Counted from the first letter of the stretch, positions 1 through 9,969 are shown. The stretch is DNA of 43,877 nt from Rickettsia australis str. Phillips (GCF_000273745.1 NZ_AKVZ01000042.1:1-43877); one strand, 5' to 3'. The notes: generated by a model not told the origin, from the letters alone. Numbers and translations are program-made.

Positions 1-511
1 CATATGAAGTATCACAAATTTGATCACTCTTTAAAAATAAAAACTGACAAGCTCCTTCATTTGCATATATTTTAGCAGGTAATGGAGTAGTATTAGAAAA
101 CTCTAAAGTTACATGTCCTTCCCACTCCGGTTCTAATGGAGTCACATTTACTATTATACCGCATCTTGCATAAGTGGACTTGCCGACACAAATAACTAAT
201 ACATCACGCGGTATTTTAAAATATTCTATAGTTCTGCCAAGAGCAAAACTATTAGGTGGAATAATACACACATCTACTTCTCTATCAACTAAATTATATT
301 CACTGAAATTTTTTGGATCAACCGTAGTAGAATTTATATTGGTGAATATTTTGAATTCATTAGATACTCTAGCATCATAGCCGTAAGAAGATAAGCCGTA
401 AGAAATAATCTTTTCTTTATTATGAACTCTTATCTGCTTTTCCGCAAAGGGCCTTATCATACTTTGATTTATAACAGCTTCCTTTATCCACTTATCTGAC
501 ATTATAGCCAT
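1..511 (-). CDS. dcd: dCTP deaminase (3' part missing at window edge)
   Basis: Deaminates dCTP to dUTP, which dUTPase then turns into the precursor for dTMP. The minus-strand frame opens with [16 protein letters not shown] and reads without interruption to the window edge, about 170 residues of an expected 185-195. Recognised by its Dcd-type core: [15 protein letters not shown] near the N-terminus, then [30 protein letters not shown] and [17 protein letters not shown], which carries the catalytic Glu region of the dCTP deaminase/dUTPase fold. The start is either the ATG at 511 or the ATG at 502 (MSDKW). The gene is divergent from the porin at 795. The C-terminus lies outside the window. Family assignment is firm; whether it is mono- or bifunctional cannot be judged from the fragment. 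Confidence 0.93.
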   Translation of the reverse strand, partial: MAIMSDKWIKEAVINQSMIRPFAEKQIRVHNKEKIISYGLSSYGYDARVSNEFKIFTNINSTTVDPKNFSEYNLVDREVDVCIIPPNSFALGRTIEYFKIPRDVLVICVGKSTYARCGIIVNVTPLEPEWEGHVTLEFSNTTPLPAKIYANEGACQFLFLKSDQICDTSY

Positions 512-679
512 AATCAAAACTTAATTTAATTAATAAACTAATGATTATAACTCATAATTATTTACAATACAAAATTTTTCTTTTAAATTGTAAGTCTAAT
601 CTACTTGAATAATGATAGTGACAATAATACAACATTATATACTTTAAATTAAATTATTACAAATTAAAATAGTTTTTTA

Positions 680-710
680 TTGTCAATTCTGAAAAGAATT
701 ATTATATACT
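680..710 (+). promoter_or_regulatory. Putative sigma-70 promoter for the porin gene
   Basis: A TTGTCA -35-like hexamer at 680-685 is followed 17 bp later by TATATA (703-708), or 19 bp later by the better TATACT (705-710). It lies about 85 bp upstream of the chosen porin start and nothing lies between. Assigned by pattern only. Confidence 0.5.
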
Positions 711-794
711 AGCGTAGTTGATTTATATTTATTAATACTAAAATTTATTTTGTATAGTAAATTTGATTATTTAAGTAGGAACTTAATATTAAAG

Positions 795-2114
795 ATGAAA
801 AAATTATTATTAGCTGCAAGTATTATTTGCTTTGCATCGTCTGGTCTTGCCGAAGAAAATCCAACACCTGTTATTTCTAATTCTGATACTGAAATAAAAT
901 TAGAAGGATTTTATTTATTTGAAAGCGGTTATATTAAACAGGATCATTTAATTTTATTTGATAAAAATGTAACTGATAACAGGAAAAAGTTAGTGTTTTA
1001 CACGGAAGCAGCGTTTGCGGCAACTATTTCTAAAACTATCAACGATGTAATAGCAGGTGCTAAAATAGTGCTTCAGCCTACTACAAAAGCAAAAACCTCT
1101 GCAAGTTATAACGGATCACATATCTTTATTGAAACTAGTTACGGTAAAGTAGAATTAGGTTCTCCCGTCGATGCAAGTTCTAAATTGCGTATTACCGGCT
1201 CTCAAGTAACCGCAGGTACCGGAGGATGGTATAGATATGCTCTACTTGATGGACAATATATGAGGTATAACGGTTTAAAACCGGATTTCGATACTAGTGC
1301 TAGCTTTTATCTTGAATCATACTCAAACTCTTTTGATCAAGTCAATGAAAAAACTGAAAAAGCTAGAAGACTCAACTTTTTCACACCTAAAATGGAAGGC
1401 TTCCAGGCTGGTATCTCTTATACTCCCGATACTGCTAATACGGGCGGTAACAAAGATATAAATAATTTAACGCTTGAAAGCTCAGGAAGAAACGGAGTTA
1501 GTGTTTCTAGAACCGGAATAAAGACGGTTTCCTTAGGAAATGGTGAAACTATGGCTATAAATCAGAATATTAGAGATGCTTTTTCTGCTGGCTTAACTTA
1601 TGAACATGAAATTAGCGAAGATGCAGACTTAAAATTATCCGTTACCGGAGAGTATGGTAAACCTGCTCGTCGTCTTGTTCATGCTAAAATGGAAGGCACT
1701 AAGGTAATAGAAGTATTGAATACCTATAAGCTTTCTAATTTAAAAGCATATAATCTTGGAGCCGTATTTACTTATGGTAATTTCTCTTGTGGTGCTTCTT
1801 ACGGTAATTTAGGTAAAAGCTTAACTACTAAGGAGTATTATAAAGTCGGTCGTGATACCTATTATTACAATGGAGCAGTTGCTTATGGACAAGGACCTAT
1901 AAAGACAAGTCTTGAATATCTTAAAACTTCAAGATATAAAAACACCGTCGATGCTGTGAGCCTCGCTACTGAATATAAGATTATGCCTGGTTTATTACCA
2001 TATGCTGAAATTTCTCATTTCCAAGCTAAAGGTAAACCTGTATATTACCCTGAAGCATCTAGTAACACAACACGAGGTACTGTTGGTCTTATAGGTACAA
2101 AACTTAAGTTTTAA
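795..2114 (+). CDS. Outer-membrane porin family protein
   Basis: Predicted outer-membrane beta-barrel. From the ATG at 795 the product is 439 aa with a classical signal peptide (MKKLLLAASIICFASSGLAEE, cleavage after GLA). The frame is open upstream to 750, but the signal peptide argues for 795. The mature part is rich in alternating polar and aromatic residues and short Gly/Tyr motifs, including the SYGKVELGSP segment typical of trimeric porin barrels, and it ends in phenylalanine (GTKLKF), the usual C-terminal signal for outer-membrane insertion by BAM. It is a single-gene unit with its own putative promoter and is followed by repeat-rich spacer. It resembles general diffusion porins of alphaproteobacteria in length and layout. 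Substrate specificity cannot be read from the sequence. Confidence 0.82.
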   Translation: MKKLLLAASIICFASSGLAEENPTPVISNSDTEIKLEGFYLFESGYIKQDHLILFDKNVTDNRKKLVFYTEAAFAATISKTINDVIAGAKIVLQPTTKAKTSASYNGSHIFIETSYGKVELGSPVDASSKLRITGSQVTAGTGGWYRYALLDGQYMRYNGLKPDFDTSASFYLESYSNSFDQVNEKTEKARRLNFFTPKMEGFQAGISYTPDTANTGGNKDINNLTLESSGRNGVSVSRTGIKTVSLGNGETMAINQNIRDAFSAGLTYEHEISEDADLKLSVTGEYGKPARRLVHAKMEGTKVIEVLNTYKLSNLKAYNLGAVFTYGNFSCGASYGNLGKSLTTKEYYKVGRDTYYYNGAVAYGQGPIKTSLEYLKTSRYKNTVDAVSLATEYKIMPGLLPYAEISHFQAKGKPVYYPEASSNTTRGTVGLIGTKLKF

Positions 2115-2192
2115 TTATTAATTACCATTACTACTATAATAATGCTTAGAGCAATCTTATGTATAGTACTGGACAATTTTTAAAAAGTCCTC

Positions 2193-2305
2193 CTATGTAA
2201 TCCCTGCGAAAGCAAGGATCCAAGCTAAAAAATCTTGATTCTAAAGTTTTTTAGGTTTTACTGAGATTCCAGCTTTTGGGCGTTGTTGCATGGCTCGCAA
2301 AACCC
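2193..2305. repeat. Palindromic repeat (RPE-like) with terminal-repeat half-site
   Basis: An imperfect palindromic segment. Its ends, CTGCGAAAGCAAGGATCCA and GATTCCAGCTTTTG, match the 'tcattcccgcgaaagcgggaatcca' style ends of the other intergenic elements here. Its right part has GGCGTTGTTGCATGG, the terminal motif shared with the elements at 26056, 28236 and 41553. The preceding 2162-2187 (TATAGTACTGGACAATTTTT) recurs inverted at 29046-29071. Confidence 0.65.
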
Positions 2306-2345
2306 ACTCTATGTCATTCCCGCTTCCGCGGGAATGACATAGAGT
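2306..2345. repeat. Perfect 18-bp inverted repeat hairpin (RPE-like core)
   Basis: Left arm 2306-2323, four-base loop TTCC, right arm 2328-2345; the arms are perfectly complementary (ACTCTATGTCATTCCCGC and its complement). The sequence ATGTCATTCCCGC recurs at the ends of several other intergenic palindromes in the window. It could also act as a strong transcript-end hairpin after the porin, although no T-run follows. Confidence 0.8.
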
Positions 2346-2605
2346 GAAAACCTTTTGGTATCTTACCTTAATTATTATAACTTTTTAATTAAATTATCAA
2401 CAATTATAGTTTTGTCTTCGTAATAGCTTTGTCTACTCTTCTACTAAACCTTTAAACCATTTTATTAGCTTACAGCGCTCTAATTCTTATCAAATTATAC
2501 TTAGCTTTGTACTTTAAGTCCCAAGTGAACTTTGAAAAATTCCGGTTATACTGCCTTTTGATTAAATAAAATTATATATTTTATTTTTAGATATTGACTT
2601 TTTCT

Positions 2606-2646
2606 GATTACCATATATTGCGTTGCAACCATAATATATGGTAATC
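2606..2646. repeat. 14-bp perfect inverted repeat upstream of a decayed gene
   Basis: Arms 2606-2619 (GATTACCATATATT) and 2633-2646 are exact complements around a 13-base loop. It sits 44 bp before the ATG at 2690. It has no similarity to the RPE-like family. It could be an operator, a transcript hairpin or a relic of an element end. Confidence 0.6.
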
Positions 2647-2689
2647 ATGTAATATATGATTTTTATTATTTTAAAACAGGAGTAACACT

Positions 2690-3372
2690 ATGAATCATGC
2701 TCAATTTACAACCTCAGGATATTCCTTTGTAAATGGATTAAAAGCAGTTACAAGATATGCAACCGCTGCTAAATTATTATTTAAAGATGCATATAATTTT
2801 GTTTCTAGTTCCAACTTAAAAAAATATTTACATACATGCTTTAAAAATATTCAGAAAGTCTATAAAAAAGACGGGTATTTTGAGGCAGCATTGAAGTTTT
2901 TAATATGAAACAGGATAATTCTCTCAAGATAAAGAGGAGATGTAACTCAGAACATAGAAAAACCAACGTCAGAAGACCGTGAAAATTTTTTCTCTCCTAT
3001 ATTAAACGTATTTAAAAACATGATGGAAACACGTAATATTATAGATAAATATATTATTGCAATCCCTCATTTAATGAGTATAGGTTTTACCCAAAAAAAT
3101 TTCAAGCCCCAACCATATTATAAGTAAAAAGTAAATTTGATGCAATAAAGGTACCAGCACTTATGGCTGCTGTGCTACCGCTATCGGAAAACCTGTAATA
3201 GATATAATTAGAGACGATTATTTTACAAAATAATTCAATTTTTTAAAGATAGTAATAAGCTATTAACTGGTGTTAATAACCTTTTCGGTAATAATAATGA
3301 AGATTTTATATATTATCGTTAGAGGAAAGTCATCAGGATAATCAGGCTGATATTATAGGAGTAGGAGATTAA
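2690..3372 (+). pseudogene. Decayed gene of unknown function
   Basis: The ATG at 2690 has a good Shine-Dalgarno (ACAGGAGTAACACT just before it) and opens a 72-codon frame (MNHAQFTTSGYSFVNG...) ending at TGA 2906. The same frame reopens after a TAA at 2930 and codes for about 60 residues (TQNIEKPTSEDRENFFSPIL onward) until 3123-3125. Further coding-like pieces follow in other frames: AIGKPVIDIIRDDYFTK about 3178-3231, TGVNNLFGNNNEDFIYY about 3270-3320, and ESHQDNQADIIGVGD ending at TAA 3372. This is the pattern of one former gene of about 220 codons broken by nonsense and frameshift lesions. Helical, lysine-rich, no recognised domain. A short 72-aa product may still be made. Confidence 0.6.
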
Positions 3373-3427
3373 CATCTATTAATTTAAATAGGTAAGATGA
3401 ATTTAAAAACTTTTAATAATAGAACTA

Positions 3428-3458
3428 TACAAGCGAATTTATAGATAATTCGCTTGTA
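3428..3458. terminator. Hairpin between convergent units, possible terminator
   Basis: Arms 3428-3439 (TACAAGCGAATT) and 3447-3458 are perfect 12-bp complements with a 7-base loop. It lies between the end of the decayed plus-strand gene and the 3' end of parC on the minus strand, where a bidirectional terminator would be expected. Neither side has a clear T-run, so the call is weak. Confidence 0.45.
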
Positions 3459-3510
3459 TCACACCATATAAAATATGCTATTTTTTGTATACACTCAATC
3501 TTTATTATAA

Positions 3511-5724
3511 TTATGATGAAAATCTATTATTTTTAGGGAAACCCATAGGCGGTAATTTACCAGTACTACCTCTTTTTCCTAAAAATGCAATGATATTTTT
3601 CTCAAGTTTTACTTTTCCATTGTTGTTCCAACCTAAGCCATCTTCTTTATTAAATATTTTAATATCAAGTAACTTTGCATTCTTAAATTTTTGCAGCGTT
3701 ACGCCTTGCCCCTTTTTCATTTCCGGTATTTCATCTACATTAAATACCAATAATTTACGGCTCTCACCGATACAGGCAACGGCGTCACCCACTACAGGTA
3801 AACAAGCTATACATGCATGACCATCCGGTACATTCATAATTTGCTTCCCTGTTTTTGTTTGAGCTATTACTTCGTTTGAATTAACTAAAAACCCCTTACC
3901 TACACTACTTGCGAGTAATAAAAGCTGATCAGGTTTATGGACTAAAATATTAGTAATATCGTTATTGCCTATATCCACAAGCAGCTTTATAGATTCGCCG
4001 GTTCCTTTACCTTTGGAAATATTATCGGCAAGCAAAGTAAAAAACCTACCTTCCGAACTAACTATTAATATTTTATCGGTTGTATAAGCTTCTAAAATAA
4101 ACTTCTCTGCATCACCTTCTTTATATTTAATATTCGATAAATCGGTGTTATGACCTTTTAGTGAACGCGCCCACCCCATTTTTGAGCAGATAATAGTAAT
4201 CGGCTCTTTAGTAATAAACGCTGTTATATCAACTACTTGATTCGTAAGCGTTACTTCTTCAAAGCTTGTACGTCTATCTCCTATTACGGTATTTAATCCA
4301 AATTTCGTTTGTACTGCTTTGATTTCTTTTTTAACTATTTTCCATAGTTCTTTAGGATTATTTAAAATCTCTTCTAATATAGCTTGTTGCTTCTGCAAAT
4401 TACTATGCTCATTAATAATCTCCTGTTCTTCAAGCTTGCGGAGCGAACGAAGACGAGTATTTAATATTGATTCTACCTGTATTTCGGTTAGTTTAAACCG
4501 CTCCATCATTATCGCTTTCGGCTCATCCTCTTCACGAATAATTTTAATTATCTCATCAAGCTTTAGATAAGCTATGCTAAGCCCCTCTAGAATTTCTAAA
4601 CGATGCTTGATTTTATTCAAAAGATAAGTTGACCTGCGAGTAACAATATTTTGTCTATGAGCTAAAAACTCTTGTAAAACCTCTAAAATATTCATTACTC
4701 TAGGCACGTTATTACTGCCAATCACATTTATATTTAGCTGAATGCGGCTTTCTAAATTCGTTAGCTTAAATAAAGACTCCATAACTATCTGCGGATCACA
4801 ACTACGGTCTCTTGGCTCTATAACCAACCTTATAATGTCGGTTGATTCATCTCTAATATTGCTAACAAGCGGGATTTTTTTATCCTTTAGTAATATTGCT
4901 ATTTGTTCTATAAGTTTTGATTTCTGAACCTGATAAGGTATTTCGGTTACGACTATCTGATATGTACCGTAACTTAGCTCCTCTTTTTCCCATCTACTTC
5001 TCACTCTAAGACTACCGCGTCCGGTAGTATATGCAGTATTAATAACTTCAGCTTTATCAATAATTATGCCGCCGGTTGGAAAATCAGGACCTTTGATAAA
5101 GTTCATTATATCATTAATTTCAGCTTTCGGGTGGTCGATTAAATGTATTAGAGCATCACAAAGCTCATGTAAATTATGCGGCGGTATATTGGTTGCCATA
5201 CCGACTGCTATCCCTTCAGAACCGTTAGCTAGTAAATTTGGAAAACTTGCCGGCATTATTATCGGTTCTAAATCGGAATCATCATAAGTAGGGCGAAAAT
5301 CTACCGTATCTTTATCAATATCTACCATTAATAAAGTACATATTTCCGTCATACGTGATTCGGTATAACGCATAGCTGCTGCATTATCACCGTCGATAGA
5401 GCCGAAATTACCCTGCCCGTCAATCAAAGGATAACGTAACGAAAAATGCTGAGCAAGGCGTACCAAAGTATCATACACTGCCACATCACCGTGCGGGTGG
5501 TATTTACCTATTACGTCACCGACCACCCTTGCACATTTCTTATAGCCGGAATTCGGCTCAAGCTTTAGCTGTAGCATTGCGTATAATAACCTACGATGTA
5601 CAGGCTTAAGTCCATCGCGTACGTCAGGAAGTGAACGTGACATAATCGTTGACAACGCATAAGCAAGATAACGCTCCGATAATGCATTACCAAAGTCAAT
5701 ATTTTCCATTTTAGCTTCTTTCAT
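3511..5724 (-). CDS. parC: DNA topoisomerase IV subunit A
   Basis: Breakage-reunion subunit of topoisomerase IV, which decatenates daughter chromosomes together with ParE. 737 aa, full length. The N-terminal core ([20 protein letters not shown], residues 23-42) precedes the active site [11 protein letters not shown], with Tyr120 as the DNA-linking residue (Tyr115 if translation starts at Met6, MENIDFG). The C-terminal part (after about residue 480, beginning [18 protein letters not shown]) is the beta-pinwheel DNA-wrapping region, shorter than in GyrA and without a GyrA box, supporting ParC over GyrA. The helix-4 segment reads [12 protein letters not shown]: the position of E. coli ParC Ser80 is Val and that of Glu84 is Asp. 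It is the last gene of a minus-strand series after argS and the SPOR gene, separated by a repeat. Confidence 0.95.
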   Translation of the reverse strand: MKEAKMENIDFGNALSERYLAYALSTIMSRSLPDVRDGLKPVHRRLLYAMLQLKLEPNSGYKKCARVVGDVIGKYHPHGDVAVYDTLVRLAQHFSLRYPLIDGQGNFGSIDGDNAAAMRYTESRMTEICTLLMVDIDKDTVDFRPTYDDSDLEPIIMPASFPNLLANGSEGIAVGMATNIPPHNLHELCDALIHLIDHPKAEINDIMNFIKGPDFPTGGIIIDKAEVINTAYTTGRGSLRVRSRWEKEELSYGTYQIVVTEIPYQVQKSKLIEQIAILLKDKKIPLVSNIRDESTDIIRLVIEPRDRSCDPQIVMESLFKLTNLESRIQLNINVIGSNNVPRVMNILEVLQEFLAHRQNIVTRRSTYLLNKIKHRLEILEGLSIAYLKLDEIIKIIREEDEPKAIMMERFKLTEIQVESILNTRLRSLRKLEEQEIINEHSNLQKQQAILEEILNNPKELWKIVKKEIKAVQTKFGLNTVIGDRRTSFEEVTLTNQVVDITAFITKEPITIICSKMGWARSLKGHNTDLSNIKYKEGDAEKFILEAYTTDKILIVSSEGRFFTLLADNISKGKGTGESIKLLVDIGNNDITNILVHKPDQLLLLASSVGKGFLVNSNEVIAQTKTGKQIMNVPDGHACIACLPVVGDAVACIGESRKLLVFNVDEIPEMKKGQGVTLQKFKNAKLLDIKIFNKEDGLGWNNNGKVKLEKNIIAFLGKRGSTGKLPPMGFPKNNRFSS

Positions 5725-5745
5725 AAGTTATTTAATTTTTATTTA

Positions 5746-5867
5746 TCGTCATTGCGAGAAGAATTACGTAGTAATTCGACGAAACAATCCAGTTAAAAAT
5801 TCTGATTTACAGAATTTTTTTAATTATTCTCTGGATTGCCACAGCGCTTCGCTCCTCTCAATGACGA
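5746..5867. repeat. Palindromic intergenic element (RPE-like, TCATTGCGAG family)
   Basis: Ends are TCGTCATTGCGAG on the left and CTCTCAATGACGA on the right, nearly perfect complements, with internal subrepeats GACAATCCAG/CTGGATTG. The same family occurs at 33404-33470 (partial) and 41541-41757. It reads through into the broken small gene at 5820-6033 and supplies its last codons. Confidence 0.8.
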
Positions 5868-6033
5868 CTGTGTATCCACGCCACAATGCTCACTAACAAT
5901 GCCAAGAATATCCCAAGCATCTTCATGTTTTATCCAATATTTAGTTTCTTTCAATCTTTTTATCTGCAAGTTTTGAAAATGCTATCTCTTCCTCAATTGT
6001 CATGTCATCAAAATCTTCTTCATCTATTATCAT
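5820..6033 (-). pseudogene. Frameshifted small ORF fused to a palindromic element
   Basis: The ATG at 6033 opens a very acidic frame (MIIDEEDFDDMTIEEEIAFS then KLADKKIERN) that stops at 5941. A one-base shift in the A-rich stretch near 5950-5962 continues the sense as LKETKYWIKHEDAWDILGIV, SEHCGVDT, and then runs into the RPE-like element at 5867, giving QSSLRGAKRCGNPENN and a TAA at 5820-5822. The intact ancestor would encode about 70 aa. Acidic start plus basic middle recalls small antitoxin-like or regulatory proteins, but I do not recognise the family. It lies 17 bp after the SPOR gene, so was probably its downstream operon partner. Confidence 0.5.
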
Positions 6034-6050
6034 AAATTATGCCAATTATA

Positions 6051-6725
6051 TTATTTCAACACACAACTCTGCTTATTATATGCTAGTTTCTTACAAACCG
6101 CTTTAGCTTGACTAAGACTGCCATAATCACCAGCTAAAATTAAATAGAAAAATTTTCCGTCGTCATATTCAACTTTTTTGGTTGTGATAACAACATTTTT
6201 AAGAATTTTTGGGAATTTCTTTTTTATTTTTGCCCCTTCTTGCATTGCTTCTGCTTCAGATTTTACTGAACCTAGTTGTATTTTATAACTTTCATTATTT
6301 TTACAATTTTTAGCATTACTAACCTTATTCTTACTGCCTTTTTCAAGCTTTATTATATTTAAATCAGTTTCATTTTTGGCGTTATTACTTGACTCTATTA
6401 ATGCAATAAGGCTGGATATTTCATCAAAAGATTCATCACTTTGACTTTGATTACGAGAATCTATACTCATAGGTTTCTCAGGGTCAGGAAGCAATTTTAC
6501 GGTTTTAATATTTGTATCTTTCGCAATAAGATTTTCATATATCGTACTATGTACTGCTGCTATTTGGTTATTTTCTATTATAGAGGGTCTTATTTTTGTA
6601 GGCAGCTCATCAGGATAAATAGTAATTACCGGCTTACTATTCTGATAATATTGATAACTAAAATAAATACCGGATATACATATCAAGCATACTAGACATA
6701 TTTTAACAACAACATTATTGATCAT
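6051..6725 (-). CDS. SPOR-domain membrane-anchored protein
   Basis: 224 aa, inner-membrane anchored with a periplasmic C-terminal SPOR domain. The N-terminus is short and cytoplasmic, followed by one membrane helix (about residues 7-26, [18 protein letters not shown]), then a low-complexity polar linker rich in Ser/Asn/Lys, then a SPOR repeat from about residue 147 ([18 protein letters not shown] ... [20 protein letters not shown]) to the end. SPOR domains bind glycan strands lacking stem peptides at division septa, so a role in septal peptidoglycan is expected (family knowledge). It follows argS on the same strand with a palindromic element between them. It is not a clear FtsN, since it lacks FtsN's cytoplasmic FtsA-binding tail motif as far as I can see. 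Confidence 0.8.
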   Translation of the reverse strand: MINNVVVKICLVCLICISGIYFSYQYYQNSKPVITIYPDELPTKIRPSIIENNQIAAVHSTIYENLIAKDTNIKTVKLLPDPEKPMSIDSRNQSQSDESFDEISSLIALIESSNNAKNETDLNIIKLEKGSKNKVSNAKNCKNNESYKIQLGSVKSEAEAMQEGAKIKKKFPKILKNVVITTKKVEYDDGKFFYLILAGDYGSLSQAKAVCKKLAYNKQSCVLK

Positions 6726-6749
6726 ATTGTATGGCTCAGTTTCACCACT

Positions 6750-6855
6750 GTCACCACACGTGGCTTAACCACGGGGTCCAGCAAAAAAATACGAATACAA
6801 AAAGCTTGATTTATCTCGCTTTATGCTGGAGCCCGTGCAAGCCCACGGGATGACA
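6750..6855. repeat. Palindromic intergenic element (CCACGGG family)
   Basis: Ends GTCACCACACGTGGC...CACGGGGTCCAGC and GCTGGAGCCCGTGC...CACGGGATGACA are imperfect complements. It is related to the elements inside 10361-10458, 26097-26188 and 28266-28365, but its centre differs. It separates argS from the SPOR gene. Confidence 0.75.
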
Positions 6856-6873
6856 GGATCAGTTTGCCTCATA

Positions 6874-8604
6874 TTACATCCTATCCATAGGTTCTACACC
6901 TATCACTTCAAGACCACTAGCTATAATTTTCTGTATGGCACTTGCAAGAGCAAGACGAGCAGTAGTTAATTCTTTATTGCTCTCAATTACAAATCTATAG
7001 TCGCTATTTTCTTGACCAAAATTCCACATAGAATGAAATTTTGAAGCTAAATTTATTAAATAAAATGCAATACGATGCGGTTCAAAATATTTTGCAGATG
7101 TTTCTAATGTTTTTGTCCAACTAGCTAAAAGTTTTATGATCTCAATTTCTTCTTCTGAGGATAATAAAGATAAATCATACTTACCGGCTTCAAAGTTATT
7201 ATAAGATTCAGGCGTTAATTCTCTAGCTTTTGATAAAATTGATATTGTTCTTACATGTGCATATTGTACATAAAAAATGGGGTTTTCTCTTGATTGTTCT
7301 TTCACTTTTACTAAATCAAAATCAAGCGGCTTATCATTTTGCCTTGTTAACATCATAAATCTTATGATATCTTTCCCCACCTCATGATTTACGTCTTGTA
7401 CACTAGCAAAGCTTCCAAGACGTTTTGACATTTTAACCGGCACACCGTTTTCAACAAAATTGACCAATTGACAGATTTTAACGTCTACTTTAACTTGCTC
7501 TTTGCCTAGAGCCTTAACTATTGCCTCAATTCTTTTAACATACCCGCTATGATCAGCACCAAGTACATAAATTAGGTGGCTCACTCCCCTATCTATTTTA
7601 TTCTTAGCATATGCAAGATCGGAAGCAAAATAAGACCAACTTCCGTCAGCTTTTTCTATAGGACGATCCTGACTATCACCATAGTTAGTAGATTTAAATA
7701 ACTTTTGAACTCTGTTATCCCATTCATCGTGAACTTTACCTTTAGGAGCGGGGAGTATTCCTTCATAAATCAGCCCCATACCGGTAAGTAATTTCACCGT
7801 TTCCTCTATTTCGCCTTTATCATGTAATGACTGTTCAGAAAAAAATATATCATGTTTAATACCAAGGTCTGCTAAATCTTTTCTATTTAAATCAAGCATC
7901 TTTTCTACGGCAAAATTTTTGACTATTTTGAATCTTTCCTCTTCATCCATCGTTAATAATTTATTACCGTACTCCTTCGCCAAAATTTGCCCAAGCGGAA
8001 TTAAATACTCGCCTGGATACAAACCGGCAGGGATAGTAATTTTCTCGCCCAGAGCTTCTCTATAACGTAATAATACCGTACTAACTAAATCATTTATTTG
8101 CGAACCTGCATCATTAACATAATATTCTTTTGTAACGAAATAACCTACTTTTTGCAAAATTCTAGCTAACACATCACCATATACTGCACCCCTAGCATGC
8201 CCTATATGCATTGGACCAGTGGGATTTGCCGAAACATACTCGATGTTAATATTGCTGCTTTTATCTATATCAATTTCAAGAAACTTTTCTTCGTGCTGTA
8301 GAATATCTTTAATTGCTATCTGCCAAGTTTCAGCTTTTATAGTAAAGTTAATAAAGCCGGGTCCTGCTATTTCTATACTTGCAATATAAGGTAATGTTAT
8401 AAGGATTTCTTTAAACTTTAAAGCCACTTCCCGAGGAGCAATCTTTTCTTTAGCAGCAATAATCATTGCAATATTACTTGATAAATCGCCGTTAAAACTA
8501 TCTTTCGGAGTTTCAATAGTAGCATTATTTGCTATTTCTTGATTATTATATAATTGCCTGCTTGCCGCAATTATATCTTGTTTTAATTGATTAAATATAT
8601 TCAT
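6874..8604 (-). CDS. argS: Arginyl-tRNA synthetase
   Basis: Class I synthetase charging tRNA-Arg. 576 aa, normal length. An N-terminal additional domain is followed by the Rossmann catalytic core with HIGH at residues 133-136 (SANPTGPMHIGHARGA) and KMSK at 391-394 (GVPVKMSKRLGSF), then the DALR-type anticodon-binding helical domain ending ASGLEVIGVEPMDRM. The KMSK lysine is present, whereas many ArgRS enzymes have a degenerate KMSK motif. The start codon lies 10 bp after the dgt stop codon, implying co-transcription with dgt. No lesions seen. Confidence 0.97.
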   Translation of the reverse strand: MNIFNQLKQDIIAASRQLYNNQEIANNATIETPKDSFNGDLSSNIAMIIAAKEKIAPREVALKFKEILITLPYIASIEIAGPGFINFTIKAETWQIAIKDILQHEEKFLEIDIDKSSNINIEYVSANPTGPMHIGHARGAVYGDVLARILQKVGYFVTKEYYVNDAGSQINDLVSTVLLRYREALGEKITIPAGLYPGEYLIPLGQILAKEYGNKLLTMDEEERFKIVKNFAVEKMLDLNRKDLADLGIKHDIFFSEQSLHDKGEIEETVKLLTGMGLIYEGILPAPKGKVHDEWDNRVQKLFKSTNYGDSQDRPIEKADGSWSYFASDLAYAKNKIDRGVSHLIYVLGADHSGYVKRIEAIVKALGKEQVKVDVKICQLVNFVENGVPVKMSKRLGSFASVQDVNHEVGKDIIRFMMLTRQNDKPLDFDLVKVKEQSRENPIFYVQYAHVRTISILSKARELTPESYNNFEAGKYDLSLLSSEEEIEIIKLLASWTKTLETSAKYFEPHRIAFYLINLASKFHSMWNFGQENSDYRFVIESNKELTTARLALASAIQKIIASGLEVIGVEPMDRM

Positions 8605-8614
8605 AATTAAGTTT

Positions 8615-9766
8615 TTAGATATTATTAAAATTCAGCGAACAAAGCTGATTATATTCTTGAATAGCAAAACGGTCGGTCATACCTGCTATATAATCGGCAA
8701 TAACTCTAGCTTTACTATATGTTTCATTAGAGTCTATTAGCATTTTCCAATTAACCGGTAATAAATTAATATCATCCATATAAACCTTAAATAGACCTTG
8801 TACGATTTTAGTACATTTAAGGCTGATGGCCGTAATTTTATTACTTTTATAAACTCGCTCATGCAGAAACTTTTTAGTTGCCTTAATACAGTCATTAGTT
8901 TTTTCGGTAAAATCCACTATCTGATAATTTAAGTTACGTATTTCATCTATATTAATAATTTTTTCTTTATTTAAATTTTCTTTTGTTTGCCATAATAAAT
9001 CGGTAATCAATTCATGCATTAGCTTACGTACTACCTCATAAATCAGACAAGAGGAGCTAATATTCTTAAATTTTGATTTGAGTTCAAAAACATGCTGATC
9101 AATATATTTAAGCTCAGCAAGACTATTAAAATCGATAATTTTAGCACCGATACTATCTTCCAAATCATGCGAAATATAGCTAATATCATCGGCAAGTGCT
9201 GCTATTTGAGCCTCCGCAGACGCATAAGTACTAAGCTCTAAATCATTTTGTTTATTATACTCCGCTATATATTCATTTATTTCACCAGCTATAGGACCAT
9301 TATGTTTTACGATTCCTTCTAAAACTTCCCATGTTAAATTTACTCCGTTATAAGCCGCATATCTTTTTTCAAGTAGTGTTAGTATCTTTAAAGATTGAGC
9401 ATTATGGGAAAAGCCGTTATACTCTTTCATACATTCATTTAAAGCTCTCTCTCCAGCATGACCGAAAGGCGTATGCCCAAGATCGTGAGCAAGTGCTATT
9501 GTCTCAGCTAAATCACTTGATAAATTTAAAGTATTAGCAACCGAACGTGCAACAGTCGAAACCTCTAGGGAATGAGTTAGCCTATTTCTGTAATGGTCTC
9601 CCTCATGATTAATAAAAACCTGAGTTTTATATTGCAAACGCCTAAATGCATTGGTATGAATAATGCGATCACGATCACATTCAAACTCGTTTCTATAAGA
9701 GGTAGGGATTTCTTTATATAATCTTCCCCTACTTTTAAGAGGATCAGAAGCATATGAAGCAAGCAT
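8615..9766 (-). CDS. dgt: HD-domain deoxyguanosinetriphosphate triphosphohydrolase-like protein
   Basis: Hydrolyses dNTPs to deoxynucleosides and tripolyphosphate. 383 aa, the size of the short Dgt-like (type 2) family. The HD metal site is intact: His65 in [10 protein letters not shown], His94-Asp95 in [16 protein letters not shown], and Asp193/Asp194 in [15 protein letters not shown]. The N-terminus [19 protein letters not shown] and the [10 protein letters not shown] motif are typical. First gene of the dgt-argS unit. In an organism that imports nucleotides through Tlc-type carriers, dNTP trimming with Dcd and Ndk probably helps pool balance (inference). Confidence 0.93.
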   Translation of the reverse strand: MLASYASDPLKSRGRLYKEIPTSYRNEFECDRDRIIHTNAFRRLQYKTQVFINHEGDHYRNRLTHSLEVSTVARSVANTLNLSSDLAETIALAHDLGHTPFGHAGERALNECMKEYNGFSHNAQSLKILTLLEKRYAAYNGVNLTWEVLEGIVKHNGPIAGEINEYIAEYNKQNDLELSTYASAEAQIAALADDISYISHDLEDSIGAKIIDFNSLAELKYIDQHVFELKSKFKNISSSCLIYEVVRKLMHELITDLLWQTKENLNKEKIINIDEIRNLNYQIVDFTEKTNDCIKATKKFLHERVYKSNKITAISLKCTKIVQGLFKVYMDDINLLPVNWKMLIDSNETYSKARVIADYIAGMTDRFAIQEYNQLCSLNFNNI

Positions 9767-9786
9767 CGTTATCCTTTATTTTGAAA

Positions 9787-9969
9787 GGCGTTATTATGAG
9801 TCTCTTATGTCATTCCCGCGTAGATGGAAATCCAGTAAAATCTATAAAAACACGTTTTTATAGATTTATTTTATTAAGCATGCTTATTATTAGGCTATTT
9901 ATTCTGGATTCTCGCCTCCGCGGGAATGACATAGAACCGCTGTACCAAAGCTACACCACAACGCCATCT
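9787..9969. repeat. Palindromic intergenic element (ATGTCATTCCCGCG family)
   Basis: An inner palindrome runs 9808-9932: ATGTCATTCCCGCG on the left and CGCGGGAATGACAT on the right, with AAATCCAG/CTGGATT subarms. Outside it sit GGCGTTATTATGAG (9788 on) and CCACAACGCC (9960 on), degenerate forms of the outer terminal repeat described at 26056. It lies between the divergent genes dgt and erpA. Confidence 0.75.

Noticed and set aside
750-794. Porin start at 750 adding 15 residues
   Set aside because: The added residues precede a perfect signal peptide starting at 795 and would disrupt it.
2193-2345. Possible CRISPR array or tandem repeat in the spacer after the porin
   Set aside because: The repeats are single inverted palindromes without regular direct-repeat spacing or spacers.
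3485-3820. Plus-strand open frame of 111 codons at the 3' end of parC
   Set aside because: It is antisense to the conserved parC C-terminal region, has no Shine-Dalgarno and a composition typical of antisense reading.
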